Assembly (NCBI GenBank): GCA_965260935.1
Contig: OZ253374.1
Location: 62,001 to 126,000, forward strand
DNA: 64,000 bases
Reading direction: 5' to 3'
Origin: JBBROS01 sp965260935
GTDB lineage: Bacteria > Pseudomonadota > Alphaproteobacteria > Acetobacterales > Acetobacteraceae
In this document: piece after piece, positions 8,828 through 18,167 of the stretch
How positions within the stretch are numbered: the first letter of the stretch is position 1
Layout of the letters: each line of letters begins with the position of its first letter
The notes under the pieces: generated by a model
Databases searched by the model: none
What the model was told of the DNA's origin: nothing
The model's input: only the letters and a program-made list of their open reading frames with translations
Made by a program: the position numbers and the translations under genes

Positions 8828-9989
8828 TATCCTCGGCCTCGTTGTGGCTGACGCCGCCCTTGCAGGGAACGAACAACAGCGCGGACGACACCACCCGCGC
8901 CAGGTAGACCGCATCGTGGCCGATCACCGTCGGCATGTCGCGGTAGGGCAGGCCATGCGCCCCGGCGGCATTGCGCAGACGTCCGACCAGCACGGGGTCG
9001 AACGGCGTGACCGGTCCGCGCCAGAACGGCTCCACGCCAATCTCCACGGCGCGCAACGCGGCGACATCCGTAGCCTGCCGCCGCAGCGCCGCCTCCATGG
9101 CCGCCACCGCCGGTTCGTCGTCGGCGCGGAAGTCCACGGTGAACCAGACCCGGCCCGGCACGACGTTGCGGCTGTCGGGTGTCAGGAGCAGGCGGCCGAC
9201 CGTGCCGCGTGCGCCCGCATCCTTCGCGATCTGCTCGACGGCTACGACAAGGTTCGCGGCTGCAACCAATGCGTCCTTCCGCCCCGCCACGGCGCTGCCG
9301 GCGTAGGCTTCGGCACCCGTCACCGTGACCTCGAACCAACCCTGCGCGGCCGCGTGCGTCACCACGCCGACCGCCGCGCCCTCGTCTTCCAAAATGGGAC
9401 CTTGCTCGATGTGCAACTCGAAATAGGCGCCGAGCCGTTGCAACGCCGACGGGTCGGCGTCGCCCTGCCATCCGATCCGGCGCAGTTCGTCTCCCAGGAC
9501 GGCGCCGGTAGGGTCCGTCTTCGCCAGGCCCTCAGCCTCGGCAAGCAGACCCATGGCGACGCCGCTGCCCAGCATGGGCGGCGCGAACCGCGCACCCTCC
9601 TCATTGGTCCAGTTGACCAGGACCAGCGGTGCTTCAGTTTCTGCACCAGCCTCGTGCAGGGCGCGCATGATTTCCAGCCCGGCCAAGACGCCGAGCGGCC
9701 CGTCGAACTTGCCACCGGTGGGCTGGGTATCAAGGTGGCTCCCGACTGCGACGGCTGCGCGCGCCGGGTCACGGCCGGGCCGGTGCAGCCGCATGTTGCC
9801 AACCCGATCCACCTCCACCGTGAGGCCTACCGCTTCGCCCCATTGCGCCAGCAGGTGACGGGCTTCTCCATCCCCGTCGGTCAAGGTCTGCCGATTACAG
9901 CCGCCACCCGGCGTGGCGCCGATTGCAGCCATTGCCATCAGGTCGGCCCACAAACGGTCAGGTGAGAGGGGAAGATTGGTGCCCGTCAT
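8751..9989 (-). CDS. Zn-dependent amidase/hydrolase, N-carbamoyl-L-amino-acid hydrolase / allantoate amidohydrolase family
   Basis: 412-aa M20-clan hydrolase of the hydantoinase/carbamoylase group, which removes a carbamoyl (or ureido) group from an amino acid. Metal-ligand motifs are clear: VGSHLDTQPTGGKFDGPLGV near residue 80 (His and Asp), NWTNEEGARF near 125, and FELHIEQGPILE near 190. The C-terminal MPTVIGHDAVYLARVV precedes the last ligand, in CKGGVSHNEAEDI. The start overlaps the stop of the upstream amidohydrolase by 4 nt. It ends the minus-strand operon lyase, aldehyde dehydrogenase, amidohydrolase, carbamoylase. Confidence 0.9.
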   Translation of the reverse strand: MTGTNLPLSPDRLWADLMAMAAIGATPGGGCNRQTLTDGDGEARHLLAQWGEAVGLTVEVDRVGNMRLHRPGRDPARAAVAVGSHLDTQPTGGKFDGPLGVLAGLEIMRALHEAGAETEAPLVLVNWTNEEGARFAPPMLGSGVAMGLLAEAEGLAKTDPTGAVLGDELRRIGWQGDADPSALQRLGAYFELHIEQGPILEDEGAAVGVVTHAAAQGWFEVTVTGAEAYAGSAVAGRKDALVAAANLVVAVEQIAKDAGARGTVGRLLLTPDSRNVVPGRVWFTVDFRADDEPAVAAMEAALRRQATDVAALRAVEIGVEPFWRGPVTPFDPVLVGRLRNAAGAHGLPYRDMPTVIGHDAVYLARVVSSALLFVPCKGGVSHNEAEDITREWAAAGLQVLADAVLETAGLVR

Positions 9990-10905
9990 GCTTCGGTAGC
10001 TCCCGGCTTGCGTCCGTCCGCGCCGCGCATCCGCTTCTCTCCTTGGGAACGGGCGTAGTCGGCAATCGTCGCCGCGACCTTGCCCATGTCGGCGCGGACC
10101 TTGTCGAAGTCGGGCTTCTTCTCGAAGGTGTCCTCACTGAAGAACAGCTCTTTCACAACCTCGATCTGCACGCTGTGAACGCCGCCGGCCGGGTTGCCGT
10201 GCAGGCGGACACCCTCTGCGCCCTTGAACGGGTCGTTGAAAGTGACGCTATAGCCGAGGGAGCGCATGGCGCCAGCGATAACGTTCATGAAGGCGCGGCT
10301 GCTCGTGGTGCCGTCGCGGTCGCTGAGGCAGAAGTCCCTCCGGCGCTGCCCGTGGTCGTGCGCGGTCGCTGGACCGATCGTGCCCATGCAGTGGCAGCTC
10401 AGGTGGAAGGCGACCCGGCGCGTTCTCATTCCGCTGCGATCAGGGCGGCCAGGCGGTTGTGGTAGGGGCGCCAATAATTGTCGATGCGGTCCCGCACCTC
10501 GGCCACGGTCAGCTTGCTGACGTGCAGCGGGGGGCCGTTGCGGACTCGACTGTGTATCAGCCCCATGCCGAGCCGGGACGACTTGTCGGTGGGCGCCAGC
10601 GGCCCCGGCCAGGGTTCTGCCAGCAGGTCCGGGTCGAGGTCGTCCAGGCCGCGGTTCGCGTCGATCCAATTGTTGGGGAACAAGGCATACAGCAGGCCGC
10701 AGCCGGCTACCGGCGCCAATCCCCAGATCTCCTCGACGTACATGGAGACCAGAAGATGTACGTCGGCGAATGGGGCCGTGGTGCAAAATGCAGCTGGATA
10801 TTCGCGCCCGCTGCGGGGTACGTCGAACACAACGGGCGCGGGGGGCGCCGATGGGGGCGTGTATTGGAAGACCCCTGGGCATAACTCTATCTGACCACGT
10901 TCCAT
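9986..10905 (-). pseudogene. N-formylglutamate amidohydrolase-like gene, split mid-gene by an ATGA overlap
   Basis: Two adjacent frames together encode one N-formylglutamate amidohydrolase-family protein (HutG-type, about 305 aa). The 5' part (10905 to 10426, 159 aa) carries VVFDVPRSGREYPAAF and the Arg-rich middle, and ends IAAE-stop. The 3' part begins at ATG 10429 in the -1 frame and carries the metal-binding HLSCHCMGT and the DRDGTTSSRAF motif. The two overlap by 4 nt (ATGA), so a single -1 shift or one missing or extra base rejoins them. It may be an inactivated gene, a sequencing error, or a genuine two-subunit split; the junction falls inside the catalytic domain, which favours inactivation. 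GGAG precedes the 10905 start. Confidence 0.75.
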
Positions 10906-11034
10906 ACTAATCTCCGATTATTTGGGCGCCATAGTCACAATGAGTGCTAGGCAGCCTCTTGAATTGGAAGAAGTGTCAAAGCAGTATGTTTCATCCAATG
11001 TGGCCGTTTACTGATCGCTCCCGCGCATCTGAGC

Positions 11035-12460
11035 CTACCGGGCGCTCACAAACTTGGTCTTTTGATAGGGCGCCAGGATCTCGATCCCGCCCTCGGTGCC
11101 GTAGCCGCTCTCCTTCCAACCGCCGAGGGGAACCTCCGGCGAGTGCGTCACCAAGTCGTTCAGGCCGATGGAGCCGAACTGCAACGCGTCCTTCAGTCGG
11201 CGCTGGCGTGCGGCGTCATTCGTGAAGACGTAGGCGGAAAGCCCGAACTCCAGCCCATTGGCCTGTTCGAGCATCGCGTCCTCGTCGCTGAATGGCAGGA
11301 TGGGGGCGACCGGGCCGAACGGCTCGGACTGGAGGATTTCGGCGCCGCCGGGAACGTCTACCAGCACCGTCGGCGCGTAGAAGAAGCCGCGGTTGCCGAT
11401 GCGCCCGCCGCCTGCCGCGACGGTGGCGCCGCATTCGCGGGCGTCTTCGACCAGGTGCGACACCGCCTGTAGCCGACGCTCGTTCGCCAGCGGCCCCATC
11501 TGCGTCCGGGGATCCATGCCGTCGCCGACGCGCCAGGCCTTCGTGCTCGACCATGCGGGCGGTGAACCGGTCCCGTATACCCTCCTCGACGAAGAAGCGG
11601 GTGGGCGACAGGCAGATCTGGCCTGCGTTGGCGAACTTGGCGCGGGCCAGGAAGTCCGCCGCCTTTTCAGGATCGACGTCGCCGCAAACGACGGTGGGCG
11701 CGTGGCCGCCCAGCTCCATCGTGACCGGCTTCATGGCGCGACCGGCTGCGGCCGCGAGCAGCTTGCCGATCGGGATGGAGCCGGTGAATGTGACCTTGGC
11801 CACGGCGGGCGCCGGGACCAGGTGGCCCGACACCTCGTCCGGCCGGCCGAACACGACCGCGATGGCCGGGGGCGGCACCCCCGCATCCAGCAGCGCTTTC
11901 GCGAGCGCCAGCACCGAGCCCGGCGTTTCCTCCGACGGCTTGCAGATGATGGAGCATCCGGCGCCCAGAGCGCCCGCAAATTTCTTGGCCGCCAGCGCCA
12001 TCGGGAAGTTCCATGGCGTGAAGGCGGCGACAACGCCGATCGGGTGCGTCTCGACCTCGATGCTATGGCCGGTGTCGCGGCCCTGGAGCGTGCGTCCCGT
12101 GATCCGCCGGGCCTGCTCGCCACCCCACTCAAGAAAGTCTGCGGAACGCGCAATCTCCGCCTTCGCCTCAGCCAACGGCTTACCCTGCTCCCGGGTCATG
12201 GTGCGAGCGACCGCATCGATGTCACTGCGCAGCCTGTCCGCGGCGGCCTTCAGGACCGCACCTCGTTGCCAGGGTGACACGGCCTGCCATTCCCGCAGGC
12301 CGCGGGACGCCGCGTCGAGCGCCTCGTCGAGGTCGGACGTCGAGGCGTGCGCGACCCGGCCGATGCTTTCGCCCGTTGCCGGGTTGAGCACCTCCTCGCC
12401 AGCCATTGTGGACCCTTCACGCCACCTGCCGTCGATCACCAACGGAAACTCAACCGTCAT
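11035..12460 (-). pseudogene. NAD(P)-dependent aldehyde dehydrogenase (SSADH/GabD-like), frameshifted
   Basis: About 475 codons of an ALDH-superfamily enzyme that would oxidise a semialdehyde to the acid. The first frame (12460 to about 11530) has FTPWNFPMALAAKKFAGALGAG, the glycine-rich FTGSIPIGKLLAAAAG, ELGGHAP and the catalytic-Cys region NAGQICLSPTRFFVEEG. After MVEHEG the reading frame is lost. The second frame (from about 11530 to 11035) resumes with KAWRVGDGMDPRTQMGPLAN and continues through EPFGPVAP to the C-terminus. Two bases are missing (or one is extra) after the codons for VEH. It sits 62 bp downstream of the lyase gene in the same operon. Real inactivation and read error cannot be separated here. 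Confidence 0.85.
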
Positions 12461-12521
12461 GCCTTTGCCCCCAAGCTTCGTGTCGCCGAACGGAAATACT
12501 GACTGCTCGGCAGTGCACGTT

Positions 12522-13895
12522 TCAGCCTCGGCGTTTCGATGCGACCACCACCCGGTCCACCATGGCGGGCGCCAGGCCCAGGTAGTTGGCCGGGTCCGTC
12601 AGCCGCACGATGGCGTCGGCGTCCAGGTACCGCGTGACCTCCGGACGCCGGGCCAGCGCCTCCGCCAGCGTCCCGCCCTGCGCGTCCACTTCGCGGCACG
12701 CGGCATAAACGATGTCATGCGCCTCGCCCCGCCCCACATGCGGCGCCAGCCCCATCATCACGGCTTCCGCCACGATCAGGCCTCGGCTCATCCCCAGGTT
12801 CTCGCGCATCCGCGCCTCGTCCACGACCAGCCCACCCAGCATGAACCGCGCCTGGTGCAAGGCGCCTGCCGTCAGCACGAAGCTGTCCGGCAGCGCCATC
12901 CATTCCGCGTGCCACGGCCCCGTCGCCCGCTCCAGGTCCTGCACGCAAGCATCCAACATCAGCGCCGCCTTGCCCCGCACGGCCTTGGCCGCCGCCAGCA
13001 TCAGCTCCGACGAGATCGCGTTGCGCTTCTGCGGCATGGTAGACGACCCGCCCCGCCCCGGCACGAACGGCTCCTGCACCTCCCCGAACTCGGTGGACGA
13101 CAGCAGCATCACATCATAGGCGACCTTGCCCAGCGTGGCCGTGACGAGCGCCAGCACGTTCACCACCTCCGCGAACCCGTCCCGCGCGACGTGCCAGGTC
13201 GCCGTGGGCACGCCTAGCCCCAGCTCGGCGCAGAACGTTTCCTGCACCGCGAACCCCCTCTCGCCCAGCGACGCCAGCGTACCCGCAGCCCCCGCGAACT
13301 GCCCCACCAGCACCCGCGGGCGGAGCTGTTGCAGCCGTTCGGCATGGCGGTCGAGGATGGACAGCCACACGGCCGCCTTGTAGCCGAAGGTGACAGGCAG
13401 CGCCTGCTGCAGGTGCGTCCGCCCCGCCATGGGGGTGTCCCGATGCTTCACGGCCAAGTCCGCCAGGATGCCGCGCAACGCCGCCACGTCCGCCTCGATC
13501 AGTTCCAGCCCGGCCCGCACTCGCAGCACGTCCGCCGTGTCCATGATGTCCTGGGTCGTCGCCCCCCAATGCACATACCGCCCGGCCTCGCCGCACTGCT
13601 GCGCCAGTTGATGCACCAGCGGCAGGATCGGGTAGCCCACGGTGTCGGTTTCCCGCTTCAGCAAATCCCAGTCCAGCACGTCGACGCTGGCGCGAGCCGC
13701 AATCTGCTGCGCGGCCTCGGCCGGGATCACGCCCACCTCTGCTTCCGCCCGGGCCAGCGCCACCTCGACCTCGACGTAGCGCCCCACCAGCGTCCGGTCG
13801 CTCCACACATCGCGCATGGCGGGCGTGCCGAACGCATCACGGAATAGGGCGGAGTCGAGGACGGTGGTGGCATGCTCCGGGGTGGCGTGCGCCAT
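12522..13895 (-). CDS. Fumarase/aspartase-superfamily lyase, PcaB / adenylosuccinate-lyase-like
   Basis: 457-aa lyase/cycloisomerase that breaks a C-N or C-C bond of a succinyl-type substrate. The superfamily signature is intact at GGSSTMPQKRNAISSE near residue 285, which holds the catalytic-loop serine. Earlier conserved blocks HWGATTQDIMDTADVL (near 90) and GRTHLQQALPVTFG (near 150) are also present. The chosen ATG at 13895 has GGGAGGAC about 8 nt upstream and begins MAHATPEHATTVLDS; the frame is open further upstream but without better support. It is the first gene of the minus-strand operon and is divergent from the GntR regulator. PcaB (carboxymuconate cycloisomerase) is possible, but no other protocatechuate gene is nearby. 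Confidence 0.88.
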   Translation of the reverse strand: MAHATPEHATTVLDSALFRDAFGTPAMRDVWSDRTLVGRYVEVEVALARAEAEVGVIPAEAAQQIAARASVDVLDWDLLKRETDTVGYPILPLVHQLAQQCGEAGRYVHWGATTQDIMDTADVLRVRAGLELIEADVAALRGILADLAVKHRDTPMAGRTHLQQALPVTFGYKAAVWLSILDRHAERLQQLRPRVLVGQFAGAAGTLASLGERGFAVQETFCAELGLGVPTATWHVARDGFAEVVNVLALVTATLGKVAYDVMLLSSTEFGEVQEPFVPGRGGSSTMPQKRNAISSELMLAAAKAVRGKAALMLDACVQDLERATGPWHAEWMALPDSFVLTAGALHQARFMLGGLVVDEARMRENLGMSRGLIVAEAVMMGLAPHVGRGEAHDIVYAACREVDAQGGTLAEALARRPEVTRYLDADAIVRLTDPANYLGLAPAMVDRVVVASKRRG

Positions 13896-13961
13896 CGCGT
13901 GGTGTCCTCCCGAAACGGTTTGATCGTGCCATGGTGGAAACAGAGTGTGGGCGAGTAGATT

Positions 13962-14720
13962 ATGTCCGAACAAAATGTCAAGGCGGAGCGTGCGGCCGTG
14001 CGCCACGCCGACATCACGCGCGACCTGCTTGCTGGGATCGCCTCTGGCCGCTTTCCGGTCGGCTCGGTGCTGCCGACCGAGGTGGACTTGTGCGCTCAGT
14101 ACGGCACCAGCAGGCACACCGTCCGTGTTGCCATCAATGAGTTAGTCGAACTCGGCCTGGTATCTCGACGCAAGCGCGCCGGCACGCGCATCGAGGCCAG
14201 AACGCCGCCCGGCGGTTACCGGCAGCCCCTGACATCGCTGGACGACCTCGTGCAGTTTGGCGCAGCCCATACCCGCGTCGTCCAGAGTACCGGTCCGCAT
14301 GTCATGACGAACACGCTCGCGGCCGCGCTGGGCACTGCGCCTGGGTCACGCTGGCTGCGGATCTCGAGCCTGCGGCTTAGCCGAGTCGCACACGCGGCAC
14401 CAGTCGGCTGGACCGACGTGTTCATCGACCCAGCTTACCAAGACATTCCGGCGCTCGCCCGCGCATCCCCGGACCGCTTGGTTGCGTCGTTGTTGGAGGG
14501 GCACTACGGCTGCCAAATCGCGGAGATCCAGCAAGACATCAACGCCATGCCTCTGCCGGCCAAAGTGGCCGTGCCTTTGCGAGCCGATGTAGGAACTTCA
14601 GCCCTGCGGATCGTGCGCCGCTACCTTGATGCAGCGGGTGCAACCCTTGAAATTTCCGACACGCTGCATCCCGCAGGACGCTTCACCGCTTCGAGCCGCC
14701 TCAAGCGGCATCGAGGCTGA
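13962..14720 (+). CDS. GntR-family regulator, HutC/UTRA type
   Basis: 252-aa regulator with an N-terminal winged helix (ADITRDLLAGIASGRFPVGSVLPTEVDLCAQYGTSRHTVRVAINELVELGLVSRR, residues about 15-70). A UTRA effector domain follows, with the IVRRYLDAAGATLEISDT strand near its end. HutC-type regulators usually repress adjacent catabolic genes and are released by a pathway intermediate. It is divergently transcribed from the lyase operon across 66 bp, so it probably controls that operon. An IS4-family element is inserted 16-26 bp after its stop codon. Confidence 0.9.
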   Translation: MSEQNVKAERAAVRHADITRDLLAGIASGRFPVGSVLPTEVDLCAQYGTSRHTVRVAINELVELGLVSRRKRAGTRIEARTPPGGYRQPLTSLDDLVQFGAAHTRVVQSTGPHVMTNTLAAALGTAPGSRWLRISSLRLSRVAHAAPVGWTDVFIDPAYQDIPALARASPDRLVASLLEGHYGCQIAEIQQDINAMPLPAKVAVPLRADVGTSALRIVRRYLDAAGATLEISDTLHPAGRFTASSRLKRHRG

Positions 14721-14746
14721 GCTTTGCCCATTCGAGCCTTTAGCGG

Positions 14747-16204
14747 CAATACCGTTCACTTTGTGATTCGGATGGCGGCGTTGAAGTCGATGCGCGTGGT
14801 CGGCTGTGGCGTGCGAGGGCGCAGCGGGTAGCCGCTCATCTTGCGCTTGACCCCGCGCGGCACCTGCCGGCCCCGGGAACTCGCCACACGCTCCTCCAGG
14901 ATCTCGTCCAGTACCTCCTTATGCAGGGCGAGCCTGTCCCGAGGGGGGAAAAGCCGCAAGCAGCGGCAGCTTGCGGCGCACCACGCGCACGGCATGCAGG
15001 AACGACAAACGATCCGGGTCCTCGTCGGCCCGCAGCGCCGCCTCGTGCATGAGCCCGCGCACGGCGAAGTGCGCCAGCAGCAGGCCCCAGAACTCCTGGC
15101 GCGCCAAGTCCGGGGTCTTGCTGCGCAGCACGACCTGTGCCCCGCGCAGCTGCGTTTTCAGCTCGGCCAGCGCGCCCTCAATCTCCCAGCGCTCATGATA
15201 CAGGGCAGCCAAGTCCGCGGCAGGCGCCTGCGCCTCGTCCAGGATCGTGGTCACGAGACGATACAGCGGCTCAGCGTCGGCCACCCCCTCCAGCCGATAT
15301 TCCACCACGCGCACCCGCACGCCGTTGGTCGCATGGCGCCGGTCCTTCTCGCTCGGATACACCACGGACAGATAAGACCCGTCCGCCAGCACCGCGGCGC
15401 GCGGCAGGCGCAGGTTGCTCCTTACCCGCCACAGCAGGTCGGCACCGGTAGCGGCCGCTGTCTGCCACAACGCATAGCCAAAGAAGTATCGGTCGGCCAG
15501 GCACAGCATGCCCGTCCGCAGCGCCGGCACCACGCCATGGGCCAGCGTCGTCTCGCCATCCGCGCAACCGCCCAGCTTGGCGCCGAACAGCACGTGCGTG
15601 CCGTTCTCCACCAGCGCGACGAAACGGAGCTGCGGAAAGGCGCTCTCGCCGCGGCTGGCACCCGGATAGCCGAAGCAGGCGCCGTTCTCGGCCGTGTCGG
15701 CCACATCCAGGCTGGAGCCGTCCAGGCTCACCAGCCGCCACTCTCGATACCACGCCCCCTTGGTGGCGCGCGTCGCCACCGGCTGCACGACCTGCTCAAA
15801 GAGCCGGCGCAGCGGCATCTCGCCCAGGCGGCTGCGCGCCTGCGAGATGCCGCTCTTGCCCGCCACCTTGACCGCGTCGGCGCCCCACAGCCAGCGCAAG
15901 CCTTCTAGCAAGCAGCGCAGCACCTCGCGGGTGCTGGACCCCATGTACAGCGCCATGGCGATGGCGTAGTAGATCATCACCTGAACCGGCAGATCGCGCT
16001 CGCGCTCGCTCGTCTTGCCGGTCTCGGCCAGGACCTGCTGCACCCGATCCGGCGGGAACGTCTTGGCGATCACGCCGAGGCTGATGTGGTCGCTGACACG
16101 AACGCCGGCCGGAAGGCCGGCGGGAACACCCGCCATCGCTGTCGATCCTAAAAAAACCTGATCAACGGATATAGGGTGGCTAACCACCTAAATGAACAGT
16201 ATTG
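14747..16204. mobile_element. IS4-family insertion sequence with 10-bp target duplication
   Basis: A complete 1458-bp element. The left end reads CAATACCGTTCACTTTG and the right end, reverse-complemented, CAATACTGTTCATTTAGG: matching terminal inverted repeats with a few mismatches. The sequence CCTTTAGCGG is repeated exactly on both sides (14737-14746 and 16205-16214), a 10-bp target-site duplication of the size known for IS4-family members. An intact duplication implies recent insertion and no later rearrangement at the ends. Confidence 0.92.
14756..16136 (-). CDS. IS4-family transposase, reading frame broken at a C6 run near the 3' end
   Basis: DDE transposase of the IS4 family. The N-terminal IS4 domain (SDHISLGVIAKTFPPDRV) is followed by the catalytic domain: the first Asp in VSLDGSSLDVADT, a second in CLADRYFFGY, and the YHERWEIEGALAELK signature with Glu. 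The frame ends after AAFPPSGQARPA near 14920. The remaining 50 residues (RDRLALHKEVLDEILEERV onward) lie in another frame ending at 14756. The change falls at TTTTCCCCCC; five instead of six C would restore one protein. The start is taken as ATG 16136, although GTG 16187 is also open. Confidence 0.85.
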
Positions 16205-16481
16205 CCTTTAGCGGCCATGCGCCACTACACTGTTCGAACGACGCCACGAGTGGCAGGTGCCTTCGCGTCCACGTATCCGGCATCTCGGTTCCGGTGACAG
16301 CCCGAACTGGCGCAGGTGATACGGTGCCAAGCTGCGATTGCGCCAGATACATACGCCGTTGCACGCTATGACCCGTTCCCAAACGCTTCCGTTGTGCTTC
16401 CGGACGTCAAGAGCTAACTTTTCGGAAGCGACTTAGTGCCCCGATCAGGGCGCATAACGCACTATGAATCATAGGGATAAC

Positions 16482-16556
16482 TGGAGCGGGCGAAGGGATT
16501 CGAACCCTCGACCCCAACCTTGGCAAGGTTGTGCTCTACCCCTGAGCTACGCCCGC
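16482..16556 (-). tRNA. tRNA-Gly (anticodon GCC), CCA encoded
   Basis: Reading the minus strand, the gene begins GCGGGCGTAGCTCAG, giving the D-arm. It then has the anticodon stem-loop CAACCTTGCCAAGGTTG with anticodon GCC and the T-arm GAGGGTTCGAATCCCTT. The acceptor strand CGCCCGC pairs with GCGGGCG, followed by T and a genomically encoded CCA. Total 75 nt. Nothing recognisable as an integrase or attachment repeat lies beside it. Confidence 0.96.
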
Positions 16557-16891
16557 ATCGCAAGTTTTTGCTTACTAAGCTCGCTTGCCGTTGGTGGCAA
16601 GGTCTTTGCCATGGGAAATCGCAAATGACGGCCAGCAAGACTTTAATGCAAAGTTTAGTTGGCGACTCTTGTGCCCCCCGCCCAAGGCGCATCCGACATA
16701 CGCATCTGGACACCTTATGCCAAGGCGCGCCGTCCGAGCGCAGAGATTGCTGCCAACGACGTTCGTTGAAGCGGAACGCCATCCTGTCCGCAAGCAACAC
16801 CAGCCGCCAAAGGCTCTGGCTCGTCTGAAGTTTCCAAGGTCGTTGAAATGTGAATCCATGCCTCCCTGTGTTGGATTTCGGGAAGGGCAGC
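16557..16891. other. Intergenic stretch, no supported gene
   Basis: Between the tRNA and an IS630 remnant. Short open frames exist on both strands, but none shows a recognisable domain or a good ribosome site. The GC content is lower than in the flanking genes, which suggests acquired or decayed DNA. Confidence 0.5.
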
Positions 16892-17258
16892 ATGGCATCG
16901 GTTGCAATCACGCGGGATCACCTGGACGGTATTGGGCTGCGTGCGGCGGCGGCCGGTATATGCGACGCAAGGCAGGCCAGGCGGCTGCTGGCGTCGGTGA
17001 TGGTTCTGGACGGGCGCTCGCGGCAGCCTGCACCCAGGCCGGCGGCATGCACCGGCACCCCTTGCGCAACCGGGCCTACCGCTACAACGCGCACGGCATC
17101 GAGAGTCTGCGCGACGTGCCGCGCAGTGGCCGCCGGCGTTGTGGGCTGAGCGGATGCAGGAACTGGAGCGATTGATCCTGGCCGGGCCGGACCTGAAGGA
17201 GGATGGCGTCGTGCGCTGGCGCTGCGTGGACCTGCGGGCGCAGGTCAGGTCGACGTGA
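16892..17258 (+). pseudogene. IS630-family transposase, N-terminal fragment, frameshifted
   Basis: The frame starting at 16892 gives MASVAITRDHLDGIGLRAAA and ARQARRLLASVMVLDG, the helix-turn-helix start of IS630 transposases. After one or more shifts, other frames continue with RYNAHGIESLRDVPRSGRRR and finally AERMQELERLILAGPDLKEDGVVRWRCVDLR, ending in TGA at 17258. The catalytic domain is absent here. A C-terminal half of the same family lies about 6 kb away at 23470-24214, so one element may have been torn apart. Confidence 0.75.
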
Positions 17259-17477
17259 AATCGCTCCGTTCTCGCAAACGCTTTGAGGGCTTGGAAGCCA
17301 CGTCTCGCTTGTGACGCCCTTCTGTTCGGCTTTGCGAGCCATGGGCGAGCGGCGGCCCTCCTGCTTGCCGGCCTGGGCGCTCCGGAGGCCGGCCGGCTGC
17401 GCGGCGGGAACGAACGCGCGGGCACGGTCTTGTGGCGAACGTCCGGCACGGACCAACTCGACCTCCGGCCGGCGACC

Positions 17478-18007
17478 TCAGGCGAATGCGGCGGGTGCGT
17501 CTTGGGCGCCAGGAGCGCCTCTGGCGAAAGCTTCAGGGCGTCCGCCGGACCGGGAAATTCCAGGCACGCCGTGCGGACAGGAGGACGTTGAGGGCGAGCT
17601 TGCGCAGGGTGGTGAGGTTTTCTGGCGCGTGGTCGCGGCGGTTGCGGGCACGGTCCTCGTCAAAGGTGACATCCAGCGTGCAACAGAGGCTGTTCTCGAT
17701 GCGCCAGCGCGCCCGCACGGCCATGGCGAACCGCTCGGCATCCATGCGGGCCGACGACAGGCAGAAGCGCCGCAATGTGACGGCGCGGCCGTCGCGGGCC
17801 ATGGTCGCCTCGACCATGCCGATGGCGGCCATGCCTGGCAGACTTGCCCCGCCCGGCTAGCCGCGGCTGGACAGCATCCAGCCCATGTCGTGGGTGACAA
17901 CATGGCGGCGCGCCTCCAAGCGGCCGTAGCCGGCGTCGGCGGTGGCGCGCTCCGGCTCGGCGCGGCATCGCGGGCCGGTGAACCAGACGGCGGCCTCCCA
18001 CGGAGCC
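17478..18007 (-). pseudogene. ISAs1-family transposase, C-terminal remnant
   Basis: Reading the minus strand, pieces match the ISAs1 (H repeat-associated) C-terminal region: YGRLEARRHVVTHDMGW, then a stop, then MAAIGMVEATMARDG, FCLSSARMDAERFAMAVRARW with RIENSLCCTLDVTFDEDRAR, and APENLTTLRKLALNVL. The N-terminal half is missing and at least one in-frame stop is present, so it is inactive. A 50-bp block immediately upstream of it (18008-18057) is shared with another ISAs1 remnant at 22755. Confidence 0.8.
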
Positions 18008-18057
18008 ACTTCACCTTGCGCCGGAATCCCCCTCACGCCTGTTCACTCGATTGCCGT
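18008..18057. repeat. 50-bp repeat, copy 1 (ISAs1-associated end block)
   Basis: This block begins ACTTCACCTTGCGCCGGAAT and ends CACTCGATTGCCGT. It recurs at 22755-22804 with two differences in 50 bp, in the same orientation relative to an ISAs1 transposase remnant, and similarity continues weakly to the left. It is probably the transcription-proximal end of an ISAs1-type element. Confidence 0.75.
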
Positions 18058-18167
18058 GGGCGCACCCCGAATGAGTGTTGATTTCGCCGCGAACTTATGG
18101 ATAGATTTTTCGGCAGCCACGAAAAGCGGCGCTCACCGGGAGGCTAAAACGCTGCGCTAACCCGCTG

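Noticed and set aside
16400..18000. Integrative element at the tRNA-Gly 3' end
   Set aside because: No integrase, and no repeat of the tRNA 3' end was seen on either side.
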